64,000 nt of DNA from Candidatus Mediterraneibacter faecavium. GTDB lineage: Bacteria; Bacillota; Clostridia; Lachnospirales; Lachnospiraceae. The DNA is taken from contig DWVY01000019.1 of the NCBI GenBank assembly GCA_019119995.1, positions 34,987-98,986 on the forward strand, written 5' to 3'. Shown piece by piece: positions 30,875 to 40,224 of this stretch. Both the position numbers and the translations under genes were made by a program. Position 1 is the stretch's first letter. Every line of letters begins with the position of its first letter. A model generated the notes under the pieces. It was not told the DNA's origin. It saw only the letters and a list, made by a program, of their open reading frames with translations, and did not search any database.

Positions 30875-31619
30875 CTTTATCCACCTCCCATATATCGTCA
30901 CACCGCCGGATCGAACGGCAGACAGTGACCGCCAAAAACAGAAGCGCCATCCCCAGCAGTATCATCCACACCGGTACTGATATCGCGCTGTAAAGCTTCT
31001 CATCCATAAGTATGCACCACCAGAGAGCACTCCATAGAATGCACAGCCCAAGCGCCGCCGATTCACTGACCTGATCCCTGCTCCCCAGAATACCAAAACA
31101 GATACAGGCTGTAACTGTCATCGGGAAGATAAACTGTATCAGCAGTTCCATCAGAGATATCCGCAGGGAGACCGCAGCCGCACAGCAGAACACCGTGATC
31201 AGCAAAGTATCTGCAAGCCCGAACAACAACATTCTCGCCGAATATATCTGCCGCAGGGTATAGTAGGTCGCTCCTTCGATCTCCATACAGCAGTTTACCC
31301 TGTTCTTCCACAGCTCCGGGATCATCAGTATGACAAACAATGCCGCCGCCAGTCCCAGACTCCTGTATATATACGGGTTATGCTGCGCAGGCAGCAGCGC
31401 CGCCCACACCAGCGCCAGCACCCCGGCCTGCAGTACCCACCATCTTTTCCGGATAAGCCCGAACTGGATACGCAGAAATGAGTGGTATGACAATATTTTT
31501 TCACTTTCAGTCTGCAAAAAACTTTCTATAGAAACTTCTACTGTCCGCCGTATTTTGTCTTCCTCCGGCATGATGACTGTCCTTTTCTTATAAATTTCCA
31601 TCTGATCGTCCAGATCCAT
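30855..31619 (-). CDS. Membrane protein of sigma/ABC operon (possible anti-sigma-like)
   Basis: Cytosolic N-terminus then about six TM segments; overlaps sigma and ABC genes. Confidence 0.6.
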   Translation of the reverse strand: MDLDDQMEIYKKRTVIMPEEDKIRRTVEVSIESFLQTESEKILSYHSFLRIQFGLIRKRWWVLQAGVLALVWAALLPAQHNPYIYRSLGLAAALFVILMIPELWKNRVNCCMEIEGATYYTLRQIYSARMLLFGLADTLLITVFCCAAAVSLRISLMELLIQFIFPMTVTACICFGILGSRDQVSESAALGLCILWSALWWCILMDEKLYSAISVPVWMILLGMALLFLAVTVCRSIRRCDDIWEVDKDGIENE

Positions 31620-32217
31620 GACTCTTTCTCTCCTTTCCCAGCATTTCCTGCAGCCGCTCTTTCGCCCGCCGCAGCCGGTACTTCACAAGCGGAAGGCCGA
31701 TGTGCAGTGTCTCTGCCATCTCCCTCAGTTTCAGTTCCCGGAAATAATACAAGTCGATTACTTCACGCAGTTCAGGATCCAACTGGTCCAACGCCCATTC
31801 GAGCGCCGTCCTCTCAATAACAGATTCTTCAGGACTGTCCGCCGTATTCTCCGATACGCCATACACATCGCCCGCTGCTGGCGCTCTATTTTTCTTATAG
31901 TAATTCTTACAGAGATTCCCCGCTATGGTATACAGGTAGTTCTTTGTCTTTCCTTTATGACGATAATCAGAAAATCGGGAGAAAAAACGCGCAAAAGTTT
32001 CCTGCGTCAGATCCTGCGCATCTTCTGCATCAAAACAGCGGCAGGCACAGTATCTGAGTATATCTCCGTAATATTTACGGACAAATATATCAAATGCTGC
32101 TTCATCGCCCTGCCTCATTTTCCTGATCAGGAAAAAATCCGAATCCACATGATCCTCCTTTCTCGTCCGGTAAAAATAAAGCTCAAAACGTTTTTCACTT
32201 TCTATAATGTATAACAA
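31588..32217 (-). CDS. ECF-type RNA polymerase sigma factor
   Basis: RQGDEAAFDIFVRKYYGDILRYC...DAQDLTQETFARFF...LREMAETLHIGLPLVKYRLRRAKERLQ. Confidence 0.93.
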   Translation of the reverse strand: MLYIIESEKRFELYFYRTRKEDHVDSDFFLIRKMRQGDEAAFDIFVRKYYGDILRYCACRCFDAEDAQDLTQETFARFFSRFSDYRHKGKTKNYLYTIAGNLCKNYYKKNRAPAAGDVYGVSENTADSPEESVIERTALEWALDQLDPELREVIDLYYFRELKLREMAETLHIGLPLVKYRLRRAKERLQEMLGKERKSHGSGRSDGNL

Positions 32218-32348
32218 TGAAAAGAAACAAAAAGATAGTCCGGATCCCGATAAATATTATTTTCACTATATAAACCTTACTTTTATAGTGTATAATGTAT
32301 CCGGATATATTTGTTGATTGAAAACATACTTAAAACAAGGAGATTGTC

Positions 32349-32936
32349 ATGAAATACAAGAATATAATATTTGATTTTGGAAATGTGATCGGAAAATTCG
32401 ATGGGCGGTACATAATGGAGCAGTTCTGCGAACCAGATGATGTCGATCTGCTCTGTTCCGTCATCTATGAGAAATGGGGAGAACTTGATAAGGGAACGAT
32501 CGATTACGACGAATACAGAGAAGAATGCCTCGCCGCGCTTCCGGACCGTCTGGCTGATCATGTCCATGCTTTCTTTAAAAACTGGCCCCGGTATATCACG
32601 CCGAAAGAAGATACTCTGCGCTTTATCGATGAGCTTGTAGGACGAAATGTACCTGTCTATCTTCTGTCCAACGCGCCCACCTACTTTGCAGAATGGGCGA
32701 AACAATATGACGTACTCAGGAAATTCAGCGGCGTTGTCTTCTCCGCGCCGCTGAAAACGGCAAAACCGGATCCTGCCATGTATCAATTTCTGTTCCGGAC
32801 CTATTCGCTTAAGCCCGAAGAATGTTTCTTCATTGATGATCTCGAACAAAATATCAAAGCCGCAAAATCCCTCGGCATGAACGGGATCGTATTTACAGGA
32901 GATATAGAAGAAGTAAAAAGGGTCATCGGATTCTGA
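32349..32936 (+). CDS. HAD family phosphatase
   Basis: IIFDFGNVIGKFD, VYLLSNAP, KTAKPDPAMYQFL, CFFIDDLEQNIKAA. Confidence 0.9.
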   Translation: MKYKNIIFDFGNVIGKFDGRYIMEQFCEPDDVDLLCSVIYEKWGELDKGTIDYDEYREECLAALPDRLADHVHAFFKNWPRYITPKEDTLRFIDELVGRNVPVYLLSNAPTYFAEWAKQYDVLRKFSGVVFSAPLKTAKPDPAMYQFLFRTYSLKPEECFFIDDLEQNIKAAKSLGMNGIVFTGDIEEVKRVIGF

Positions 32937-33018
32937 TCTTACAATAAGCTCTTTACACAGTTGCAGCGCCGGGAATACCGGCGCTGCCTGTTGAATCCAT
33001 CGTCTTTCTTTTCAATTT

Positions 33019-33549
33019 TCATTCGTCCTTCACTGACGGCTCTTCCTTTTTCTCCCTTTTTGAAGAAGAAAACAGTGAGCAAAGCGACAGGATCACAGCC
33101 CCCGCCGCTATGAAGAAATCGCCCAGATTGTATGTGATCTTCGACGCCTCCGGATCCTTTACATCAAATCCGGCATAGTCGATCACGTGTCCCCGCGCGA
33201 ACCGGTCAAATGTGTTGCTCCATGCGCCTGCCGACATCAGGGCAAGCCCCTGTTTTTTCCAGAATCCTTTTCTGCGAAACGATACAACTGCCTGAAAGAC
33301 TGTCACGATCCCTGCCGCAGCCAGCGATAAATACCGTACCGCTGTCTGCTTTTCTGACAGGATCCCCATGCACATTCCTTTATTGTGCACTCTTCTGAGC
33401 ACGACCGGCCCTGCCAGTTTCCGTTCTTCTTTTTTATCCAGATTCTGTTCTACGTATGTCTTGAGTATCTGATCTGCCGCAAATAATCCTGCTGTTTCAA
33501 TAAAGAACCATTTTCCTCTCATACCGGAGCGCCACCTGCTTTCCCGCAT
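33019..33549 (-). CDS. lspA: Signal peptidase II
   Basis: VLRRVHNKGMCMG, GAWSNTFDRFARGHVIDYAGF, YNLGDFFIAAGA. Confidence 0.9.
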   Translation of the reverse strand: MRESRWRSGMRGKWFFIETAGLFAADQILKTYVEQNLDKKEERKLAGPVVLRRVHNKGMCMGILSEKQTAVRYLSLAAAGIVTVFQAVVSFRRKGFWKKQGLALMSAGAWSNTFDRFARGHVIDYAGFDVKDPEASKITYNLGDFFIAAGAVILSLCSLFSSSKREKKEEPSVKDE

Positions 33550-33570
33550 ATTTTACCAAAATCCCGCCTG

Positions 33571-34209
33571 CTATTCACTCAATTTCTCCGACACTTTCTC
33601 TGCAGCGTCATTGATCTTTTCTGCTGCTTTTTCTGCCATCTCTCCGGTTTTTGCCGCTGCCTTTCCTGCTATATCTCCGGTCTTTTCTGCAGCTTTCTCC
33701 GCCATATCGCTGACTTTTTTCGCTGCCTTGTCCGCTTTATCCGCAGCCTTTTCCGCTGCATCCGCCATCTTCTCTTTTACCTGATCCGCGTAATCATCTT
33801 CAGCCTCGTCTGATGCGCCGCTTTCTGCCTCTTCCTCTTCGTAAGCTGAAGCAACTTTTTCTCCGCAGTACGGGCAGAAAGCCATATCCTTTCCTACCAG
33901 CTTTCCGCACTTCGGGCATTCAGAAGCGCCTTTGATCTTCGAGATCTTCTTCTCATATGCGCCCATTGTCTCTTCTCTGTCTTTGATCGCATCGCAGAGA
34001 GCACGCGCGCTCTCCTCCACTTCTTCTCCAGCTTTATAACGGTCATAGATCGACTTTCCAAGTTCCATCAGATCCACCGCATTTCCTCTTGCAAGCGTGC
34101 GGATCTGGCTTTTCAGGCGCTGGATCTCGATAGCCTCCCCTGCCATATTCGTCATTGTCTCCGCAGTCTCACCGATGCGTTTCCCTAAATCTTCTAAAAA
34201 ATCTCTCAT
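33571..34209 (-). CDS. Zinc-ribbon protein with Ala/Lys/Glu-rich repetitive tail
   Basis: CPKCGKLVGKDMAFCPYCGEK; tail of repeating (A)EKAADKADKAAKKVSDMAEKAAEK. Confidence 0.75.
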   Translation of the reverse strand: MRDFLEDLGKRIGETAETMTNMAGEAIEIQRLKSQIRTLARGNAVDLMELGKSIYDRYKAGEEVEESARALCDAIKDREETMGAYEKKISKIKGASECPKCGKLVGKDMAFCPYCGEKVASAYEEEEAESGASDEAEDDYADQVKEKMADAAEKAADKADKAAKKVSDMAEKAAEKTGDIAGKAAAKTGEMAEKAAEKINDAAEKVSEKLSE

Positions 34210-34466
34210 AACAATTTCTCCTTTCTTCTTTCGTCCGCCACGGACATATCACGTCCGAAAACCGACATCCGCTTTTGACGTCCAAACATATAATTATTAT
34301 ACCCCATTATCTGTCAACTGCAAGAAAACACCCGTGAATTTATACTTTTTTAACCAACAGTTCAGCCATCTGCCAGCAGGCTGAACTGTTCATATCCGCA
34401 GCTTCTCCTGCATATGATGATTCAGACGGACACAGATTTATTCAAGCACAGATTTATTTATACAGA

Positions 34467-36197
34467 ATGATCAAGGAGATACCCATTATGCCATCAGATC
34501 TTGAAACATGCCGGGAGAGCATTCTGTCCGAAGACTACCGTGATTTTATCGCCGATCACGTCCGGACTTCTTTTTTAGACAGCATTGCGCAGGGTGATCA
34601 CTGTGAGCAGGACGCCGGATTCGGATACAAATGTATCTATCTGCCGTTCTCCGCAGCCGATCCTGTCACGCTCCCAAAGTATTCCTATAACTCTATTCCG
34701 AAGTGTTATGCTCCCATCAGTATGGAGACGCTGAATCAGACCGGGATCCTGCCGGTCCAGAATTACCCCACCCTGCAGTTAAAAGGGAGCGGGGTTCTGA
34801 TCGGCTTTCTGGACAGCGGGATCGACTATACGAACAATGTGTTCCGGAACCTTGACGGCTCTACGCGGATCGCCGCCCTCTGGGATCAGACGGTGCAGAG
34901 CGGCACTCCGCCCCGCGGCTTCTCTTATGGCAGTGAATACACCCGGGAGCAGATCGATGCCGCACTCCAGTCTGAGGAGCCGCTCGAACTGGTTCCCTCC
35001 ACAGACGACAACGGGCACGGCACTTATGCCGCAAGCCTCGCGGCGGGCGGAGCCGACGCCGGGGAGCAGTTCCTCGGGGCAGCGCCGGAAGCGGCAATTG
35101 CAATGGTCAAGCTAAAGCAGGCAAAGCAGTACCTGAGAGACTATTATTTTATCCCCGGCAATGCAGTCTGCTATCAGGAGACCGACCTGATGCTGGGGCT
35201 CAGATATCTGAACGATCTTGCGGACCGTCTCGGGATGCCGCTGGTCGTATGCATGACGTGCGGCTCCACCATGGGAGGGCATATCGGCACACTGCCCCTT
35301 TCTTTTCTGATCGAGGGCTACAGCACAAGAGCGAACCACATCACGGTGATCGGCACCGGAAACGAAGCTGACAAACGGCATCATTATTTCAATACGCTAG
35401 AGGATACGGAGGATACAAAGACCGTGGAATTAAGAGTCGGTGAAAATGTATCTGGCTTCTCTCTGGAGCTCTGGACCGAAGTGCCCAATATCCTCTCCAT
35501 ATCCATCATCTCCCCTTCAGGGGAAAATACCTCCCGCATCCCGTTCCGGGTAGGCGCCAGCGCTGAGATCGATTTCCTGTTCGAGCGGACGAAAGTCTCC
35601 GTAGATTACCGGCTCCTTGTAGAGAAAAGCAGCTCCGAACTTGTATTCTTCCGATTTAACGCGCCTGCCCCCGGCATCTGGAAGATCATCGTGGAGCCGC
35701 TCACCGTTGCGGACGGACGTTTCCATATGTGGCTGCCCCTGACGGAATTCCTGACCGGAGAAGTCTTCTTCCTCGAATCGGATCCATACTATACTCTGAC
35801 AAACCCGGCCAACGCTGACAGTCCCGTGGTCGTATCTTATTACAATGGAACGACAGGCGCAGTCTCCCAGTCGTCCGGCAGAGGTTACACACGCACCGGA
35901 CGGCTCAAGCCTGATATCACCGCGCCCGGCGTCAATGTGACCGGCGCCCTCCCCGGCGGCAGGTTCTCGCCCCGCACCGGCTCCTGCATCTCCGCCGCAG
36001 TCACAGCCGGCGCTGTGGCGCTCATGCTGGAATGGCTTCTGGACATCCAGAAAGTCCCGGGCATCGATTCTTTCCAGATCAAGAGTCTCCTGATCCTCGG
36101 GGCAGTGCGCCCGAAAACAATGGAATATCCCAACAGAGAGTGGGGATACGGGCAGCTCAATCTGTATAATACATTTGAGACAATGCGGCAGCTGTAA
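34467..36197 (+). CDS. S8 family (subtilase) peptidase, Csp-like
   Basis: GFLDSGIDY (Asp), DDNGHGTYAASLAAG (His), GTGNEA (Asn), TGSCISAAVTAG at the Ser motif. Confidence 0.88.
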   Translation: MIKEIPIMPSDLETCRESILSEDYRDFIADHVRTSFLDSIAQGDHCEQDAGFGYKCIYLPFSAADPVTLPKYSYNSIPKCYAPISMETLNQTGILPVQNYPTLQLKGSGVLIGFLDSGIDYTNNVFRNLDGSTRIAALWDQTVQSGTPPRGFSYGSEYTREQIDAALQSEEPLELVPSTDDNGHGTYAASLAAGGADAGEQFLGAAPEAAIAMVKLKQAKQYLRDYYFIPGNAVCYQETDLMLGLRYLNDLADRLGMPLVVCMTCGSTMGGHIGTLPLSFLIEGYSTRANHITVIGTGNEADKRHHYFNTLEDTEDTKTVELRVGENVSGFSLELWTEVPNILSISIISPSGENTSRIPFRVGASAEIDFLFERTKVSVDYRLLVEKSSSELVFFRFNAPAPGIWKIIVEPLTVADGRFHMWLPLTEFLTGEVFFLESDPYYTLTNPANADSPVVVSYYNGTTGAVSQSSGRGYTRTGRLKPDITAPGVNVTGALPGGRFSPRTGSCISAAVTAGAVALMLEWLLDIQKVPGIDSFQIKSLLILGAVRPKTMEYPNREWGYGQLNLYNTFETMRQL

Positions 36198-36292
36198 GCC
36201 CTGGCAGACGCCTGCCCGGACAGGCAAAACAGCCGCTTGCCGGCTTTCCGCGCTTTCCGGGCTTTCCACGCTTGTCTGGCTTTTCACACAGA

Positions 36293-36333
36293 GACAGCGC
36301 ATCACACATACTGTTCCCGTGTGATGCGCTGTC
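36293..36333. terminator. Bidirectional terminator-like hairpin between convergent genes
   Basis: GACAGCGCATCACAC...GTGTGATGCGCTGTC, perfect 15-bp arms. Confidence 0.75.
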
Positions 36334-36374
36334 TGTCATTCCTGATATTTCCTGTTCTGTTCCCGGACTTAGAC

Positions 36375-37868
36375 TTATCCCAGCCGCGGCACTTCCTGCC
36401 CTCTCAGCCGTATGACCGGTCCGCCGGTCCCCTCGATATATTCTCTCGTGATCTCGACCTCGCCGATGCTGTCGTCCTTCGGGATCTCATACATGATATC
36501 CAGCATGAACTCCTCGATGATCGCGCGCAGGGCGCGGGCCCCGGTATCTTTCTCCATCGCCTTTTCCGCGATGGCTTCAAGTGCCCCCTCATTAAAGTCC
36601 AGTTTCACTTCGTCAAGGGCAAGCAGTTTCTGATACTGCTTTAAGATCGCATTCCTCGGCTCTTTTAAGATCTTGACCATCATATCTTTGTCAAGCGGCT
36701 TCAGTGTAAATATAATCGGGAGACGGCCTAAGAACTCCGGGATCATACCGAATTTTCTCAGATCCTCGACCGTCACCTTGGAGAGAAGATTCTTGTCATT
36801 TTCGAACTTGTCTTTCAGTTCCGAATTAAATCCCATGGACGTCTTCTTCTGGAGACGTTCCTTGATGATCTCCTCCAGGTCCGGGAAAGCTCCTCCGCAG
36901 ATAAAGAGGATATTCTTTGTGTTGACCGTGGTCAGCGGCACCATGGCATTCTTGCTGTTGGCGCCCACCGGCACTTCCACGTCGCTTCCTTCAAGGAGCT
37001 TCAGCATTCCCTGCTGTACGGATTCGCCGCTTACATCTCTCTGGTTGGAGTTTCGTTTCTTGGCGATCTTGTCGATCTCATCGATAAAGATAATTCCCTG
37101 TTCCGCTTTCTCCACATCATTGTCCGCGGCAGCCAGCAGTTTGGATACCACGCTCTCAATATCATCGCCTATGTACCCCGCCTCGGTAAGAGACGTGGCG
37201 TCCGCGATGGCAAGCGGCACGTCGAGCAGCCTCGCAAGCGTCTTGACGAGATAGGTCTTTCCGCTTCCCGTCGGACCGATCATGAGCATATTGGACTTCT
37301 CGATCTCGATGTCGTCCATGGTATCCGTAGCTACTCTCTTATAGTGATTGTACACGGCGACGGACATCGCTTTCTTGGCATAGTCCTGGCCGACCACATA
37401 TTCGTCCAGCTTCGCCCTGATCTTGTGGGGCGCCGGGATATTTTTGATATCCAGCTTGTGGAATTCTTTCGGTTTTTCCTTTTTCTTCTTGATCTTCTGC
37501 TGTTTCGGCTGGAAATTCTCCAGATCCGACATATTGAAGAACTGAACGCCCGGCATGTTCATCAGCCGGCTCAAGTCAACCGAGCCGTTGGTCATGGCGT
37601 CGAAACTTCTCTGCATACAGTCCGGGCAGACTGTGATGTTATTCGGCAGGTCGATCATCTTGCCCGTCACACTCTCCGGACGGTGGCAGATAAAACAGAC
37701 CTTCTCATATCCGTCATCATCTTTCTGATCGGAGCTGCTGTCGTCTTTTCTGCTGCTGTTGGCAGAAACAACTTCCTGCTTCTGCCCGTTTCCGGACTTG
37801 TTGTCCTGTCCGTCATTTTCTTTCTCTTTATCTTCCTCATCCACTATGATGAAATCATTATCTGACAT
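36375..37868 (-). CDS. clpX: ClpX-like ATP-dependent protease ATP-binding subunit with acidic N-terminal extension
   Basis: CFICH..CPDC zinc finger, GPTGSGKTYLVKTLA, IIFIDEIDKIA, GRLPI. Confidence 0.9.
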   Translation of the reverse strand: MSDNDFIIVDEEDKEKENDGQDNKSGNGQKQEVVSANSSRKDDSSSDQKDDDGYEKVCFICHRPESVTGKMIDLPNNITVCPDCMQRSFDAMTNGSVDLSRLMNMPGVQFFNMSDLENFQPKQQKIKKKKEKPKEFHKLDIKNIPAPHKIRAKLDEYVVGQDYAKKAMSVAVYNHYKRVATDTMDDIEIEKSNMLMIGPTGSGKTYLVKTLARLLDVPLAIADATSLTEAGYIGDDIESVVSKLLAAADNDVEKAEQGIIFIDEIDKIAKKRNSNQRDVSGESVQQGMLKLLEGSDVEVPVGANSKNAMVPLTTVNTKNILFICGGAFPDLEEIIKERLQKKTSMGFNSELKDKFENDKNLLSKVTVEDLRKFGMIPEFLGRLPIIFTLKPLDKDMMVKILKEPRNAILKQYQKLLALDEVKLDFNEGALEAIAEKAMEKDTGARALRAIIEEFMLDIMYEIPKDDSIGEVEITREYIEGTGGPVIRLRGQEVPRLG

Positions 37869-37959
37869 AATAAATCCCTTCTGTTATAGATAATTTGCCG
37901 TGAATCACTGGCTTTCTACATTATAGTACACCTATATCCGATATACAAATGAACTTTTT

Positions 37960-38637
37960 CTAAACCTCCTGAAGCCTCAGCCCCGCCGTATCTGTCACCG
38001 GGAGGGAAAATACCACTGCACGGGCTTTGCTTTCCAGGCCGGCATGATCCATGATCGATTTCATGATCGCGTTTTTTGCCTCTGTCCTGGTTACGATAAG
38101 TATAAGTTCCTTTTCATCTGCTATCGAAACGCCTAAAAACTTTTCCGCCCGTTCAAGCCCTGTTCCTTTTGCGTGGATCACGGTGCCGCCGCCGGCTCCT
38201 TTCGCCCTGGCGGCGTCCATCACTTCCTCGCTGTGCCCGTGGTTTGCGACTACGATGATCAGTTCATAATTGGTATTCTTCATGACACTCTCCTCTACTT
38301 TTTCAACCTTCTGCCCGTCGGTCAGAAACTGCAGCACTTTCCTGCCGCCCACACTGGACAGCGGCGTCAGAAACGCGATGCCCGTGCCGGGGACGTCGAT
38401 CTGTAACCTGTCCTCAAGTTCCCGTTTCACCTGTTTCCATGTATCGTCCGACACCACGGTCAGTGTCACCATCTTCTCTGTCACTTCAAGACCAAAGTAG
38501 TCCAGTATCTCGCTGGTTGCCGTCCCCTGCGCCAGTGTACACAGAGTGGAAGAAAGACCGATCTCCTCATAACATGCCAGCAGTCTGCGGCCTACAGACC
38601 TCTTGGTGACAGTCATCAACATATTTATCTCACTCAT
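37960..38637 (-). CDS. Tandem PII-like regulatory protein
   Basis: Second half GAGGGTVIHAKGTG...EKELILIVTRTEAKNAIMKSI resembles GlnB-like fold; N-half degenerate equivalent. Confidence 0.75.
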   Translation of the reverse strand: MSEINMLMTVTKRSVGRRLLACYEEIGLSSTLCTLAQGTATSEILDYFGLEVTEKMVTLTVVSDDTWKQVKRELEDRLQIDVPGTGIAFLTPLSSVGGRKVLQFLTDGQKVEKVEESVMKNTNYELIIVVANHGHSEEVMDAARAKGAGGGTVIHAKGTGLERAEKFLGVSIADEKELILIVTRTEAKNAIMKSIMDHAGLESKARAVVFSLPVTDTAGLRLQEV

Positions 38638-38654
38638 AACGACAGCCTTCCTCC

Positions 38655-40202
38655 TTAAAGTTCTATGATCTCATCATCCGGAAGCCGGGCAAACGCAGCG
38701 GCAGCTTTTCTTGCCTCCATCTTCTCCAGATGTCTGGAATGGAGTTCAAATACAAGTCCTAATATCTGTATCGTGATCAGCGGCGTCATCGCTACCATCG
38801 CCACTACTCCGAAAGCATCCGTAACGATATCACCGCCCACACTGGTACACGCGCCTATGGCAAAAGGCAGAAGGAACGTGGCAGTCATAGGCCCGGAGGC
38901 CACCCCGCCGGAGTCAAATGCGATCGCCGTGAATATCTTCGGCACAAAGAACGACAATGCGAGAGCAATGACATATCCCGGTATTACAAACCAGTAGATC
39001 GAGATACCCGTAAGGACACGCACCATGGCAAGTCCGAGGGATACCGCTACACCGATCGAAAGGCTCAGGCTCATAGCGCCTGCACTGATCGTACCGGACG
39101 TGATATCCTCCACCTGCCGGGTCAGGACGAACACCGCGGGCTCTGCACGCACGATAAAATATCCGATGATCATACCGATCGGAACGATCACCCATTTATA
39201 CGGATTGCCCGCAAGCACCTGGCCCAGATAATTACCTGCCGGCATAAATCCAACATTGACTCCCGTAAGGAAAAGGAACAGGCCGACATAGGTATAGACC
39301 ATACCGACAGCGATCCTGATAAGCATCCTTTTGCGGATCCTTCTGAAAATAATCTGGAAAATAGCGAAGAAAACAATGATCGGCAGCAGCGACACTGCCA
39401 TTTCCCTCATATATTCAGGCAGCTCACCGGAAAAGAGGCGAAATAATTCCACAGAATCACTGATATCCGGGATTCTTTCCGGTACATACTCTGCGCTTTC
39501 CGGCCGGTAGATCAGACTCAGTACCAGGACTGAGAGGATCGGGCCCACTGAAGAGAGTGCAACCAGACCAAAACTGTCATCCTCCGCACGCTCATCGCTT
39601 CGTATTGCGGAGATACCGATACCGAACGCCATAATAAAAGGCACTGTCATGGGGCCGGTCGTAACGCCTCCCGAGTCAAACGCCACGGCGACAAATTCGT
39701 CCGGAGCCAGAAATGCCAGAGCGAACACTATGATATAGAGCACGATCAGCATATGCGCCAGCGATATATTGTACAGCATACGGAGCAGCGACGCCACAAG
39801 GAAGATCCCCACGCCGAACGCCACAGACAGCACAAGGATCATGTTCGGCACCGCCGGCACCTGCTCTGCCAGCACCTGAAGATCCGGCTCAGATATGGTC
39901 ACGATAAATCCCAGGATAAATGTAAGGGTCACCATCAGCCACAGCTTCTTTGTCTGCGTCATACTTGTTCCCACATTCTCACCGATCGGGGTCATAGACA
40001 TCTCAGCTCCCAGGGTGAAGAACATCATCCCTATGATCAGCAGTACGGCGCCCAACAGAAACGCCAGCATGATCCCCGGTTCAAGGGGCGCGATCGTAAA
40101 GCACAGGACAAGCACGATCGCAATGATCGGCAGTACCGCCTTCAAAGTCTCATTTAATTTTTCAAGTAATTTTTCTTTTAATTTTGTCGTTCTTAAATTC
40201 AC
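38655..40202 (-). CDS. DUF1538 integral membrane protein (duplicated halves)
   Basis: VAFDSGGVTTGPMTVPF and IAFDSGGVASGPMTATF repeats, multi-TM. Confidence 0.82.
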   Translation of the reverse strand: MNLRTTKLKEKLLEKLNETLKAVLPIIAIVLVLCFTIAPLEPGIMLAFLLGAVLLIIGMMFFTLGAEMSMTPIGENVGTSMTQTKKLWLMVTLTFILGFIVTISEPDLQVLAEQVPAVPNMILVLSVAFGVGIFLVASLLRMLYNISLAHMLIVLYIIVFALAFLAPDEFVAVAFDSGGVTTGPMTVPFIMAFGIGISAIRSDERAEDDSFGLVALSSVGPILSVLVLSLIYRPESAEYVPERIPDISDSVELFRLFSGELPEYMREMAVSLLPIIVFFAIFQIIFRRIRKRMLIRIAVGMVYTYVGLFLFLTGVNVGFMPAGNYLGQVLAGNPYKWVIVPIGMIIGYFIVRAEPAVFVLTRQVEDITSGTISAGAMSLSLSIGVAVSLGLAMVRVLTGISIYWFVIPGYVIALALSFFVPKIFTAIAFDSGGVASGPMTATFLLPFAIGACTSVGGDIVTDAFGVVAMVAMTPLITIQILGLVFELHSRHLEKMEARKAAAAFARLPDDEIIEL

Positions 40203-40224
40203 TCATTACCTGCCTTTCTTAGTA

